NCBI RefSeq assembly: GCF_027247405.1
Contig: NZ_CP097463.1
Coordinates: 2,170,001 to 2,234,000, forward strand
Direction of reading: 5' to 3'
Origin: Jatrophihabitans cynanchi
GTDB lineage: Bacteria > Actinomycetota > Actinomycetes > Mycobacteriales > Jatrophihabitantaceae
Length of the DNA stretch: 64,000 nt
Of this stretch, positions 1-7,594 are shown piece by piece. The notes beneath the pieces are model-generated. The model was not told the origin of the DNA. It made no database searches and saw only the letters and a program-made list of their open reading frames with translations. The position numbers and the translations under genes were made by a program. Numbering within the stretch: the first letter of the stretch is position 1; each line of letters opens with the position of its first letter.

Positions 1-2
1 TC

Positions 3-1226
3 CCCGAGGACGTGCTGCGGTTCTTGAGCTCAAGCGTGAATCTGCAGATCGGCGCGGCCGCGCGCATGCTCCACGACGACCCGGCCTTGGCGCTGTCGGG
101 GTTCCCGGCGGCGGTGGTTCTCGGCGATGCGGCGCGGGTGGAGGCCGAGTTGGCCCGCGATCCCGGTGCCGCCACCCGCGTGGACCCGGGGACGGGCTGG
201 ACCGCGCTGCACTTGGCGTGTGCGTCGCGGTTCCATCTCGATCCGGCACGAGCGCCGGGACTGGTCGCCGTGGCCCGCCGGCTGCTCGACGCCGGCGCGG
301 ACCTCGACGGGGCAAGCAGCGGCCGGCGGTGCTGGCGACCGCTGGAGTGCGCGGTCACCAGCGCCAACTCCAGCCGCAACAACGAACCGATCATCCGGCT
401 GCTGCTCGAGCGCGGCGCTCCGGTGCGACCCGAAACCCTGGTTGCGGCGCTCTACGCGGCCGGCGGCACCTGGTGCCAGGAGCTGCTCACCCGCGCCGCC
501 GCCGAGACGCCGGAGGTGTTCACCGACGCGCTCGCCGAAGCCGTGACGGGGCCGGACCTGGACGCGGTGGCGGTTCTGCTGGCCGCCGGCGCCGACCCGG
601 ACGCGCCCGGCAGCGACGGCCGCACGCCGCGCCGGCGCGCGTTGACCGCCGGACTCGCCGCCACCGTCGCCGCGCTCGGCGGCGCGGGCGCGGATCCGGT
701 CGAGCACCTGCTGGAAGCGATCGTGACCGGTGACGCCAGCCGCGCCCGCCGGATCGCCGCCGCTGATCCAGGGCTCGTCGACCGCCTCCAACCCGACGAC
801 CGCGCAACCCTCGTCGCGACCGCCGAGCACGGCAACCGCGCGGCCGTCGCCGTCATGCTCGACCTCGGGTTCCCGATCGGCACACGCCGCGAGGGCGCCG
901 ACGAGGACGGCGCCACCGCGCTGCACGCCGCGAGTTGGGCCGGGTCCGCCGACACGGTCGCGCTACTCCTCGAGCGCGGCGCGGACATCGGCGCGCGCGA
1001 CGCCCGATGGGAGGGTCAGCCGCTGCACTGGGCGCTGGTCGGCAGCGGCGAGGCCCCCGACACCGCGCCGGCACCGGACTGGGTCGCGACCGTCCAGATG
1101 CTGCTGGACGCGGGCGCGCCGATCGCGGAGATAACGCTCGACGCGGACGACCCGAAACCTCCCAGCCCGGCGGTGCGCGAGCTGCTGCGCACACGCGGGA
1201 TCACCGGCACGGGACGCACCGGGTGA
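3..1226 (+). CDS. Ankyrin-repeat protein, 5' end cut by window edge
   Basis: The frame is open from base 3 without a start or ribosome binding site, so I treat the gene as entering from the left. About 407 codons are visible. Ankyrin repeats are seen as TALHLA with LLDAGADLDG (near residues 60-95), IIRLLLERGAP, VAVLLAAGADPD, and near the C-terminus ATALHAA followed by VALLLERGADIGARD and PLHWAL. Ankyrin repeats are protein-binding scaffolds; no enzymatic domain, signal peptide or membrane segment is visible, so a cytoplasmic protein is likely. The stop overlaps the GTG start of the kinase gene (GTGA), suggesting translational coupling. The first ATG lies in the middle of a plausible conserved helix, so the true start is probably outside the window. 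Confidence 0.75.
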   Translation, partial: PEDVLRFLSSSVNLQIGAAARMLHDDPALALSGFPAAVVLGDAARVEAELARDPGAATRVDPGTGWTALHLACASRFHLDPARAPGLVAVARRLLDAGADLDGASSGRRCWRPLECAVTSANSSRNNEPIIRLLLERGAPVRPETLVAALYAAGGTWCQELLTRAAAETPEVFTDALAEAVTGPDLDAVAVLLAAGADPDAPGSDGRTPRRRALTAGLAATVAALGGAGADPVEHLLEAIVTGDASRARRIAAADPGLVDRLQPDDRATLVATAEHGNRAAVAVMLDLGFPIGTRREGADEDGATALHAASWAGSADTVALLLERGADIGARDARWEGQPLHWALVGSGEAPDTAPAPDWVATVQMLLDAGAPIAEITLDADDPKPPSPAVRELLRTRGITGTGRTG

Positions 1227-2140
1227 ACGCCCGGCGCGCCGGGCACGGGTCGTCGCGCGCACGCGTGCCCATTCCGCCGCGGCTGGCGGAGGCGGTCGCC
1301 GAGGACGACCTGCCCAGCCGCTGGCAATGGCTCAGCGCACTTCCCGGACGAATCGAGGAGATAGCGGCCGATTGGGGCCTGCGCCTTGGCGAGCCCTACC
1401 TGCCCGGTGGTCAGTGCGCCTGGGTCGCGCCCGTCCGCGCCGCCGACGGCGAGGACCTGGTGCTCAAGGTCGCGTGGCGGCACCGGGAGGCCGAACACGA
1501 AGCCGCCGGGCTACGGCACTGGGACGGCGACGGCGCGATCCGCTGCCACGCGGCACGCGACCTCGACGACGCGACGACCGCGCTGCTGCTCGAACGATGC
1601 CGACCAGGTCGACCGTTGGCCGCCGTCCCGCCGACGCAGCAGGACGAGATCATCGCGGAATTGCTGCAGCGCCTCTGGGCCCGCCCACGGCGGACGGGGC
1701 ATCCATTCGACACGCTGGAAAGCCTCTGCAACGAATGGGCCGACACCGTCGAGACCGCCTACGCCAGCAACACCCACCGGCTCGACCCCGGCCTCGCCCG
1801 GGCCGGCCTGGACATCCTGCGAACCCTGCCCGCCAGCACCTCCACCCACGTGCTGTTGTGCACCGACCTGCACGCCGAGAACGTCCTCTCGGCCGAACGC
1901 GAGCCGTGGCTGGTGATCGACCCCAAGCCGTTCATCGGCGACCCGGCCTTCGACGTCGTGCAGCACATGCTCAACTGCGACGACCGGCTCCATACCGATC
2001 CAGTCGGTCTGCTGGCGAGGATGGCTGGCCTGCTCGACCTCGAACCGCAGCGCGTGCGGCTGTGGCTGTTCGCCCGCTGCGTCCAGGAATCAGCAGGGTC
2101 CCTGACCGCCGGTGAGCTGGCCCGCCGCGTCGCACCCTGA
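1223..2140 (+). CDS. Aminoglycoside/hydroxyurea-type phosphotransferase (APH(6) family)
   Basis: A 305-residue kinase-like protein of the APH(6)/StrB (hydroxyurea resistance kinase) family. The sequence shows a nucleotide-binding Lys in DLVLKVAWRH, then the catalytic-loop motif LCTDLHAENVL (D and N as in HxDxxxxN-type loops), and VIDPKPFIGDPAFDVVQ, which matches the metal-binding IDPK motif of the family. These enzymes phosphorylate streptomycin-like compounds or small hydroxylated metabolites; the substrate here cannot be told from sequence. The GTG start at 1223 overlaps the preceding stop; GTG at 1265 (VPIPPRL) is an alternative that fits the usual family N-terminus. It is probably co-transcribed with the ankyrin gene. 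Confidence 0.85.
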   Translation: MNARRAGHGSSRARVPIPPRLAEAVAEDDLPSRWQWLSALPGRIEEIAADWGLRLGEPYLPGGQCAWVAPVRAADGEDLVLKVAWRHREAEHEAAGLRHWDGDGAIRCHAARDLDDATTALLLERCRPGRPLAAVPPTQQDEIIAELLQRLWARPRRTGHPFDTLESLCNEWADTVETAYASNTHRLDPGLARAGLDILRTLPASTSTHVLLCTDLHAENVLSAEREPWLVIDPKPFIGDPAFDVVQHMLNCDDRLHTDPVGLLARMAGLLDLEPQRVRLWLFARCVQESAGSLTAGELARRVAP

Positions 2141-2161
2141 AACCCTGCCCGACGGGGCGTG

Positions 2162-2716
2162 TCAGCGACGCTGGGCGTGCCGTTTGCGTGCCTCGAGTGC
2201 GTCGATCGGCGTGAACAGCAGGCAGAACAACCGGTCCCGACGATGCAGCAGCCAGTTCGGGATCGCCAGGAACTCGCAGCCACCTTCACCACGCGCGACC
2301 TGCACCGTCAGGCTGGCGCCGAGCGCGAGCAGCATCGCCACCGGCCACACCTGCGCCAGCGCGACGAACGCGACCACGGACAGGCACTGCACGCCGTGAC
2401 CCGCCTGTAGCGCGGTGGCGTCGCGCCCACGCAGCCGCATGGCCAATGTCGCCACCGCCGGGACCAGCACGAGGCCGAGCAGCACGTTCCACCACAGCAC
2501 CCCGGTACCCGGGACGTGTCCGAGCGGATGGTGATGCGGCACGGCCAGCACCCAGGCGAACGCGCCGGCGGCGGCCGCGGTGCGGGTGGCCGCGCCCCAC
2601 GGCCCGATCGCGCGTCCGAACCGGTAGCGCACCGATCCGACCCATGGCTCCTCGGACGCGACCGGGTCCTGACTGGCGGTGTGCGCGGTGTGCGGGACGG
2701 CCGATTTTTCGATCAT
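2162..2716 (-). CDS. Unknown membrane protein divergent from merR
   Basis: I do not recognise this 184-residue protein. Residues 1-40 are hydrophilic; hydrophobic stretches at about 46-62, 72-94, 108-125 and 127-141 suggest three or four membrane segments, followed by a basic tail. A histidine cluster HHHPLGH lies near residue 61-67 and single cysteines at about 111, 147 and 165. Its promoter carries a GTAC-N4-GTAC dyad between a TTGACC -35 and a GATCAT -10, mirror image of the merR promoter, so it is probably under the same MerR control. That context suggests a role in metal transport or tolerance, but it has no MerT/MerC/MerF-type vicinal cysteine pair in a first helix. Role is inference. 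Confidence 0.7.
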   Translation of the reverse strand: MIEKSAVPHTAHTASQDPVASEEPWVGSVRYRFGRAIGPWGAATRTAAAAGAFAWVLAVPHHHPLGHVPGTGVLWWNVLLGLVLVPAVATLAMRLRGRDATALQAGHGVQCLSVVAFVALAQVWPVAMLLALGASLTVQVARGEGGCEFLAIPNWLLHRRDRLFCLLFTPIDALEARKRHAQRR

Positions 2717-2722
2717 GCCTCG

Positions 2723-2754
2723 ATGATCGACTCTGTACCCCGGTACCAGGTCAA
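2723..2754 (-). promoter_or_regulatory. MerR-type promoter and operator for the divergent membrane protein
   Basis: Read on the minus strand: -35 TTGACC (2754-2749), 20-bp spacer, -10 GATCAT (2728-2723). The spacer carries the dyad GTACCCCGGTAC (2735-2746), which fits the mer-operator core GTAC-N4-GTAC. An over-long 19-20 bp spacer with a dyad in it is the hallmark of promoters activated by MerR-family DNA distortion. The start codon follows closely at 2716. Confidence 0.75.
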
Positions 2755-2769
2755 CCCGTTTCGTGAAGG

Positions 2770-2801
2770 TTGACCCTGTACCCAGGTACCGGGTTCATGC
2801 T
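2770..2801 (+). promoter_or_regulatory. MerR-type promoter and operator for merR and downstream genes
   Basis: -35 TTGACC (2770-2775), then a 19-20 bp spacer containing GTACCCAGGTAC (2778-2789), then a -10-like TCATGC/CATGCT (2795-2801). The dyad fits the mer-operator core GTAC-N4-GTAC and the layout matches the Tn501 mer promoter. The transcript would begin almost at the merR start, with a GGAGG ribosome site at 2802-2806. Together with the mirror-image site at 2723-2754 it forms a two-operator divergent control region of under 100 bp. Confidence 0.8.
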
Positions 2802-2807
2802 GGAGGG

Positions 2808-3224
2808 ATGCGAACCCGCGAAGTCGCCGACCGGGCCGGGGTGAACACCCAGACACTGCGCTACTACGAGCGGCGCGGGCTGCTCGCCGAGCCACCCCGC
2901 TCACCGGCGGGCTACCGCGAGTACCCGCCGACCGCGGTGCAGGTGCTGCGCTTCGTCAAACGCGCCCAAGAGTTGGGCTTCACCCTGACCGAGGTCGAGG
3001 AGCTGCTCGAGCTGGCAGATGGCGGGCCGGATAGTTGCGACGCCGCCCGGGCGCTGGCTGAGGGCCACATCGCCGACCTGGATCGCAAGATCGCCGACCT
3101 GCGCCAGATGCGCACCTCGCTGGCCTCGCTGGTCGCGACCTGCGAGCAGCCACGCGCCGATCGCGCCTGTCCAATGCTGGCCGCGATCGACGCCGATGCC
3201 CCGCTCACGGAGGTCTCGCGATGA
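2808..3224 (+). CDS. merR: MerR, Hg(II)-responsive type regulator
   Basis: A 138-residue MerR-family activator. The N-terminal winged helix is clear (TREVADRAGVNTQTLRYYERRGLL), followed by the dimerisation helix LGFTLTEVEELLEL. Cysteines at residues 77, 112 and 121 reproduce exactly the 35- and 9-residue spacing of the Hg(II) ligands Cys82, Cys117 and Cys126 in Tn501 MerR, with the flanking LxxLVxxCxxxxxxxxCPML context. Metal binding should switch the long-spacer promoters on both sides. I chose ATG 2808 because GGAGG sits at 2802-2806; an upstream in-frame start would lie in the operator. The stop overlaps the next start by ATGA. Confidence 0.9.
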   Translation: MRTREVADRAGVNTQTLRYYERRGLLAEPPRSPAGYREYPPTAVQVLRFVKRAQELGFTLTEVEELLELADGGPDSCDAARALAEGHIADLDRKIADLRQMRTSLASLVATCEQPRADRACPMLAAIDADAPLTEVSR

Positions 3225-3535
3225 GGGTGGAGGTGCTGCACGTGGCCGACTGTCCCAACACCGCCGTGATCACCCGACGGCTCGCAACACTGATCGCCGA
3301 GCGCAGTGACGTCACGCTCGTGCACCGGGTGATCCGGGACGAGGCTGCGGCGGTCGCACGCGGGATGACCGGTTCCCCCACCCTGCTCGTCGACGGAATC
3401 GACCCGTTCGCCGCCGGGCATCCGGCGAGCCTGTCCTGCCGGCTCTACACCGACGAATCGGGGACCGTCTCCGGGGCGCCGTCGCTGACCCAGCTGCGGA
3501 CCGTGCTAGACGGCGCAGTGGAGGCGACGCCATGA
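3221..3535 (+). CDS. Small thioredoxin-fold protein of the mer locus
   Basis: A 104-residue protein with a thioredoxin-like beginning (VEVLHVADCPNT, one Cys followed by Pro) and the cis-Pro region GSPTLLVDGIDPFA, then PSLSCRLY with a second cysteine. I recall proteins of this type being annotated as alkylmercury-lyase-associated or thioredoxin-family proteins near mer genes. It lacks a CXXC motif, so a disulfide reductase role is doubtful; thiol binding or transfer of a metal or organometal is more plausible. It overlaps merR upstream and the second merR downstream, both by ATGA, so the three are one transcription unit. Confidence 0.75.
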   Translation: MRVEVLHVADCPNTAVITRRLATLIAERSDVTLVHRVIRDEAAAVARGMTGSPTLLVDGIDPFAAGHPASLSCRLYTDESGTVSGAPSLTQLRTVLDGAVEATP

Positions 3536-3966
3536 CCGGCGTGACGAGGACGATGACGGTCGGTGAGCTGTCCCGTCGCACCGGTGTGTCGAACAAGGCG
3601 CTGCGTGACTACACCGACTGGGGGCTGATCAACACCCTCGGGCGCAGCGGCGCGAACTACCGCCTCTACGACGAGCAGGCGCTGCACTGCGTGCACCTGA
3701 TCGCCGAAATGCGCGGCCTCGGGCTCACCCTCGCCGAAATCCGCGCGTTGGCCCGCAGCTATCCGGACGAGAACGGGCAGTTCGTTGGTCCGCGGCTGGC
3801 GCAGCGGCTGCGCACCGCACGGGCCCGCGTGGAGGCTCAGATCGCCTGCCTGGAGCAGACGCGCTCCCGCATCGACGCGTTCGAGTCCACGCACCGGGCC
3901 CTCCTGGGCGGTCGGTGCGGCAGTGATGCGCGGCGGCTCGAAGGCGAGGCGTGCGCCTGCGCTTGA
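3532..3966 (+). CDS. Second MerR-family regulator with a cysteine-rich tail
   Basis: A 144-residue MerR-family protein: helix-turn-helix TVGELSRRTGVSNKALRDYTDWGLI, wing (YRLYDEQAL), then a coiled-coil dimerisation helix around residues 85-120. The C-terminal tail has Cys129 and the pair Cys141/Cys143 (CAC), plus Cys53 and Cys106, suggesting thiophilic metal sensing with a ligand set different from the first MerR. The normal Y-Y-E before the wing is replaced by D-Y-T-D. A MerR-type promoter directly follows the gene and drives the ABC operon, its probable target. The ATG overlaps the previous stop. Confidence 0.85.
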   Translation: MTGVTRTMTVGELSRRTGVSNKALRDYTDWGLINTLGRSGANYRLYDEQALHCVHLIAEMRGLGLTLAEIRALARSYPDENGQFVGPRLAQRLRTARARVEAQIACLEQTRSRIDAFESTHRALLGGRCGSDARRLEGEACACA

Positions 3967-3994
3967 CCTTCCCCCCGGGGGGAGCCCCTACGGT
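3963..3994 (+). promoter_or_regulatory. Long-spacer MerR-type promoter of the ABC/merB operon
   Basis: -35 TTGACC (3963-3968), 20-bp spacer, -10 TACGGT (3989-3994). The spacer contains CCCCCCGGGGGG (3971-3982), part of a wider near-dyad CTTCCCCCCGGGGGGAG, resembling the CCTTCC-type operators of CueR/ZntR-like regulators and unlike the GTAC-type sites upstream. It is the likely binding site of the second MerR. AGGAGG at 4017-4022 precedes the GTG start at 4031. Confidence 0.75.
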
Positions 3995-4030
3995 CACGAT
4001 CGACCGACCCTCTGCTAGGAGGCACCGATC

Positions 4031-5029
4031 GTGACCGGCACCCCGACCGATCACCGCACCGACGCGAACACCCCGGCCGCGCAAACCGCACGGCTCGGGT
4101 CCGCGGCTGCTGCGATCGAGATCGCCGCGCTCAGCAAGATCTACCGCAACAAGCTCGTCGCGGTCGACGATGTGACGCTGTCGATTGCCGCCGGGACCGT
4201 GTTCGGTCTGCTCGGCCCGAACGGCGCGGGCAAGACCACCACGATCAAGATGATCGCCGGGCTGATCACGCCGACCACCGGCCGGATCCAGCTGGGCGGC
4301 TTCGACGTGAGCAGGCAGCGCAGCCAGGCGGTGCGCCAGATCGGCGCGGTGTTGGAGGGTTCACGCAACGTGTACTGGCCGTTGTCGGCGTGGCAGAACC
4401 TGCTGTACTTCGGCCGCCTCAAAGGGTTGCGCAGCGCGGGCATCAAGCCGCGCGCGCAGCAGCTGCTCACCGACCTCGGCCTGTGGGGCCGCCGGCACGA
4501 CCCGGTCGGCTCGTACTCGCGCGGCATGCAGCAGAAGGTGGCCATCGCGGCCGCGTTGATCACCGACCCGCCGATCATCTTGCTCGATGAGCCCACCCTT
4601 GGCCTGGACGTGGAGGCGGCGCGCACGGTGCGTGACTGGATCACGCACCTGGCTCGCGAGGAGGGCAAGACGATCGTGCTCACCACGCACCAGCTCGACA
4701 TCGCGCAGCAGCTGGCTGACCGGATCGCGGTCATCCGCAGTGGATCGGTTATCGCCGATTTGCCCACCCGCGAATTGCTCGCCCGCTACGCCGAAGACCG
4801 CGTCGAAGTGCGCGTCGCCGGATCACTGAACGGGATCTTGCTTCCTGCCGGGGTCATCGCCGAACCGGAGCACGGCGCCACGCGCATCATCGTGCCCAGC
4901 ACGCGGACCAGCGACGTCTACGCGGTGCTGCGTCGGCTCGAGGCCGGCAACATCGCGATCGTGTCGATGACCCAGGCACAGCCCAGCCTGGAGGAGATCT
5001 TCCTGCGACTGATCGGCGATCGGGCGTGA
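4031..5029 (+). CDS. ABC transporter ATP-binding protein
   Basis: A 332-residue ATPase with Walker A GPNGAGKT (residues 62-69), Q-loop region, signature YSRGMQQ, Walker B IILLDEPTLGLD, and the H-loop TTHQ. The C-terminal extension (from about residue 235) is of the DrrA/NodI type found with ABC-2 permeases. It powers the two permeases encoded next (overlap GTGA at 5026). The start is GTG with a strong AGGAGG site. Because its promoter is MerR-type and the operon ends in a MerB-like gene, the exported substrate may be a thiophilic metal or its conjugate; this is inference. A drug or lipid exporter is the alternative. Confidence 0.9.
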   Translation: MTGTPTDHRTDANTPAAQTARLGSAAAAIEIAALSKIYRNKLVAVDDVTLSIAAGTVFGLLGPNGAGKTTTIKMIAGLITPTTGRIQLGGFDVSRQRSQAVRQIGAVLEGSRNVYWPLSAWQNLLYFGRLKGLRSAGIKPRAQQLLTDLGLWGRRHDPVGSYSRGMQQKVAIAAALITDPPIILLDEPTLGLDVEAARTVRDWITHLAREEGKTIVLTTHQLDIAQQLADRIAVIRSGSVIADLPTRELLARYAEDRVEVRVAGSLNGILLPAGVIAEPEHGATRIIVPSTRTSDVYAVLRRLEAGNIAIVSMTQAQPSLEEIFLRLIGDRA

Positions 5030-5823
5030 CGGTCATCGTGCTGCCGGCGACCAGCACGCCGCGGCTGGTCGGCAACGAGACACTGAAAGGGCTGCAGCTG
5101 GCGTGGCGGCGCCGCGCGCTGCTGACCACCTTCGTGCTGATGAACGGGATCACCTTCCTCGGCATCCGGCTGCTCATAGGGGGTGGGCACATCGTCACCC
5201 CGCTGCTCGCCGTGACGCTTCCCGCGCTGCTCGCCTACGCGGTCGCGCAAACCGCAGCCATGCAGGGCAGCGGCGGCATCGCCGAGGAGATCAACGGCGG
5301 CACGCTGGCCCAGTCGCAACTGTGCCCCGCCTCGCCGCAGCGCCAGGTACTCGGCCGGCTCACCGCCCTGACCGTCGAGGGGCTCGCCACCGCGGTCCCG
5401 CTCGCGCTCGTCTTCACGCTCGGCTACGGCGTTCACTACCGACTGCGTCCCGACGTCCTGGTCCCCGCCGCACTGACCGTCCTCGACGGGCTCGGCTACG
5501 CGTTGCTGATCATCGCGCTCACCGTGCGGGTGGTCAGCATCGGCGCGATCACGCACGTGTTCGGCATGGTGATCCAGTTCTTTGCCGGCAGCTTCGTGCC
5601 GATCACCGTCTTCCCGCACGCCCTGCAGTTCGCGGTCAAGTTCGTCCCGACCACGCTCGGTGTGCAGGCACTCAACACCACGCTGGCCGGACGTGGCCTA
5701 TCGGCCGCGTGGGCGAACGGCACCGTGCCGTGGCTGATCGTGCATGCCGCTGTGTCGCTCACGCTCGGGTGGGCCTTGTATGCGCGCACCATGCGCCGCG
5801 CCCGTCGCGAAGGAGGCCTGTGA
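5026..5823 (+). CDS. ABC-2 type permease, first subunit
   Basis: A 265-residue integral membrane protein with about six hydrophobic helices (for example around LLTTFVLMNGITFLGIRLLI, HIVTPLLAVTLPALLAYAV, AVPLALVFTLGYGVHY and a final LIVHAAVSLTLGWALYA). Its N-terminus NETLKGLQLAWRRRALL resembles the N-terminus of the next gene (NEAYKGLLHAWSERLQIL), so the two are paralogous halves of a heterodimeric ABC-2 transport channel. The GTG start overlaps the ATPase stop, and the stop overlaps the next ATG. Confidence 0.85.
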   Translation: MTVIVLPATSTPRLVGNETLKGLQLAWRRRALLTTFVLMNGITFLGIRLLIGGGHIVTPLLAVTLPALLAYAVAQTAAMQGSGGIAEEINGGTLAQSQLCPASPQRQVLGRLTALTVEGLATAVPLALVFTLGYGVHYRLRPDVLVPAALTVLDGLGYALLIIALTVRVVSIGAITHVFGMVIQFFAGSFVPITVFPHALQFAVKFVPTTLGVQALNTTLAGRGLSAAWANGTVPWLIVHAAVSLTLGWALYARTMRRARREGGL

Positions 5824-6641
5824 TGCGCACGCTCACCGCGCTCGGCAATGAGGCCTACAAGGGCTTGCTGCACGCCTGGTCGGAACGGCTGCAGATCCTC
5901 ATCGAACTGCCGTTCTTCGCACTGTTTGTCCTGCTGCTCGGCCCGCTGCTCGGCCACGGCCGCCAGATCGCCGCCGGGCACGTGCACTGGTCACTGTCCA
6001 GCGCCACCACGACCGTGCTGGTGCTGTGGTTCGTCCCGTTCATTTTCTTCTACATGCAGGTCGTCAAACTGTTCTGGCGCCTGCTCGCCGAGATCCAGAC
6101 CGGCACCATCGAGCAGGTCTACCTCGCCCCGCTGCCGTCCTGGCTGGTCGTCGCCGCCGGACGCATCGTCGCCGCCACCGTCGAGACGGTCCTGGTCGCC
6201 GGCGCCACGTACGGCATCGTGTCGCCCTTCGTCCCCATCCACCTGCACTGGACGCCGGCCGCCCTGGTGCCAGCCGCAGCGATCATGATCAGCGGCGTCG
6301 GACTGTCCCTGATCGTCGCCGGCGCCACCCTGGTGTGGAAACGCATCCAGCTCGTCAACGACACCGTGCTCATGCTCGTGATGCTGTTCAGCGCCGCCGC
6401 CGTCCCACTCATCGCGGTACCCGCCTGGTGGGCGGACACCGCGCGGGCCTTTCCGCTCACCGCCGGCATCGCCAGCCTCAACAACCTCATGCTCGACCAC
6501 CGCTCGATCAGCCAAACCTGGGGAACGGGCGGGCTCGTGCCGCTGATGGTCACCGCCGCCGGCTACCTCGCCGCCGGGATCCTCGCCTTCCGCCTCGGCG
6601 ACCACACCGCCAAACGCCGCGGCAGCCTCGCCCGCTACTAA
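5823..6641 (+). CDS. ABC-2 type permease, second subunit
   Basis: A 272-residue membrane protein with about six helices. It begins at ATG 5823, sharing one base with the upstream stop (TGATG). Helices include LPFFALFVLLLGPLLG, TVLVLWFVPFIFFYMQVVKLFW and LMVTAAGYLAAGILAF. Together with the first permease and the ATPase it should form a full exporter or importer of the ABC-2 class; no extracellular substrate-binding protein is encoded nearby, which favours export. An AAAGGA ribosome site for the merB-like gene follows 4 bases after its stop. Confidence 0.85.
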   Translation: MRTLTALGNEAYKGLLHAWSERLQILIELPFFALFVLLLGPLLGHGRQIAAGHVHWSLSSATTTVLVLWFVPFIFFYMQVVKLFWRLLAEIQTGTIEQVYLAPLPSWLVVAAGRIVAATVETVLVAGATYGIVSPFVPIHLHWTPAALVPAAAIMISGVGLSLIVAGATLVWKRIQLVNDTVLMLVMLFSAAAVPLIAVPAWWADTARAFPLTAGIASLNNLMLDHRSISQTWGTGGLVPLMVTAAGYLAAGILAFRLGDHTAKRRGSLARY

Positions 6642-6658
6642 CCCGAAAGGACCCCGAC

Positions 6659-7258
6659 GTGACTACGCCCACCGACCCGACCACCCGTAGCGTCGACGCA
6701 GCCGCGTTCCGCCGCCTCCTGCACACCGGCGAACCGGCCACGACCACCCAACTCGCCGACGACCTCCAACAACCCGAGGCGACCGTGCAGGCCGCGATCG
6801 ATGAATTGCACCGGCAAGGCCAACTACGTCTCGATGACGACGGGCGCATCCTCGGCTCGGCCGGACTGAGCATTCGACCCGACCGGCACGAAATCCACCT
6901 CAACGGACGCCAGTTCTGGACCTGGTGCGCCTACGACTTCTTCGGCATCTTCGCCGCCCTCGACGCCAGCGGCCACGCCACCACCGTCACCCCCGACACC
7001 GGTCAGACCGTCCGGATCGACTTCCGCCACGGCCTACCCGACGCCGCGGAGTTCGTGCTGTTCCTGCCTGCCGACGACCCCACCTGCAGCGCCGACGCCT
7101 ACGACGCGTGGTGCCCGCACAGCAACCTGTTCCACAGCGCTGACGCTGCCCGCAAGTGGGCCGCCGACCGCGGCGTCACCGGGCACGTACTCACGGCGGC
7201 TGAGGCGACCGAGCGCGGCGCGCGTGCGTGGCGACCGGTCGCCGGGTCATCGCGATAG
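6659..7258 (+). CDS. Alkylmercury lyase (MerB)-like protein
   Basis: A 199-residue protein with the MerB layout: an N-terminal winged-helix-like part (residues 15-70, TTQLADDLQQPEATVQAAIDELHRQGQL) and a catalytic part. MerB cleaves carbon-mercury bonds with Cys96, Asp99 and Cys159. Here WCAYD gives Cys90 and Asp93 with identical spacing, and WCPHSNLF gives Cys152 at the position of Cys159 in MerB, including the downstream His/Phe and AxxW context. The non-essential neighbour Cys160 of MerB is Pro here. Start GTG 6659 has AAAGGA about 10 bases upstream. Last gene of the ABC operon. It could act on other organometals; identification rests on motifs, not on an alignment score. Confidence 0.8.
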   Translation: MTTPTDPTTRSVDAAAFRRLLHTGEPATTTQLADDLQQPEATVQAAIDELHRQGQLRLDDDGRILGSAGLSIRPDRHEIHLNGRQFWTWCAYDFFGIFAALDASGHATTVTPDTGQTVRIDFRHGLPDAAEFVLFLPADDPTCSADAYDAWCPHSNLFHSADAARKWAADRGVTGHVLTAAEATERGARAWRPVAGSSR

Positions 7259-7594
7259 GCGACACCGCTATCCGTGACCGGCTGGACTGGTCAACGCTCG
7301 GGCAGCCGGCGTTGCAATCACCGCCAGCCGCCGTTCAAGCACGGTCATACACGTCGTTCGAATTGAACTAACACGCCTTCGAAGCGTGTCGGTGAAGACC
7401 GAGACGACGGTTCCGCCGACACTCTCGATCTCGATCTGTCAGTTGGCACCCGTCACCGGGCCGGAAGCAAAATTGGCAACGCCCCTTTGGCCCAAACTGG
7501 GATCGTCAGGAACTGCACGCCGCAGACCGAAGCTGGGCTCCGACACGCAGCAGGCCCGCACGTTCGCATGGCCACAGGTCCCCCGCCGCTACGA
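7259..7594. other. Non-coding stretch after the merB-like gene
   Basis: No convincing gene is seen. A short hairpin ACACGC-CTTCGAA-GCGTGT lies at 7371-7389 without a following T-run; it could end the ABC/merB transcript but the evidence is weak. Base composition around 7380-7520 is slightly lower in GC than its neighbours. Together with the broken DUF4244 gene that follows, this looks like a decayed or rearranged junction. Confidence 0.4.

Noticed and set aside
3221-3535. Calling the small mer-locus protein an alkylmercury lyase
   Set aside because: It is only 104 residues and lacks the Cys-x-x-Asp and second Cys arrangement; the true MerB-like gene is at 6659-7258.
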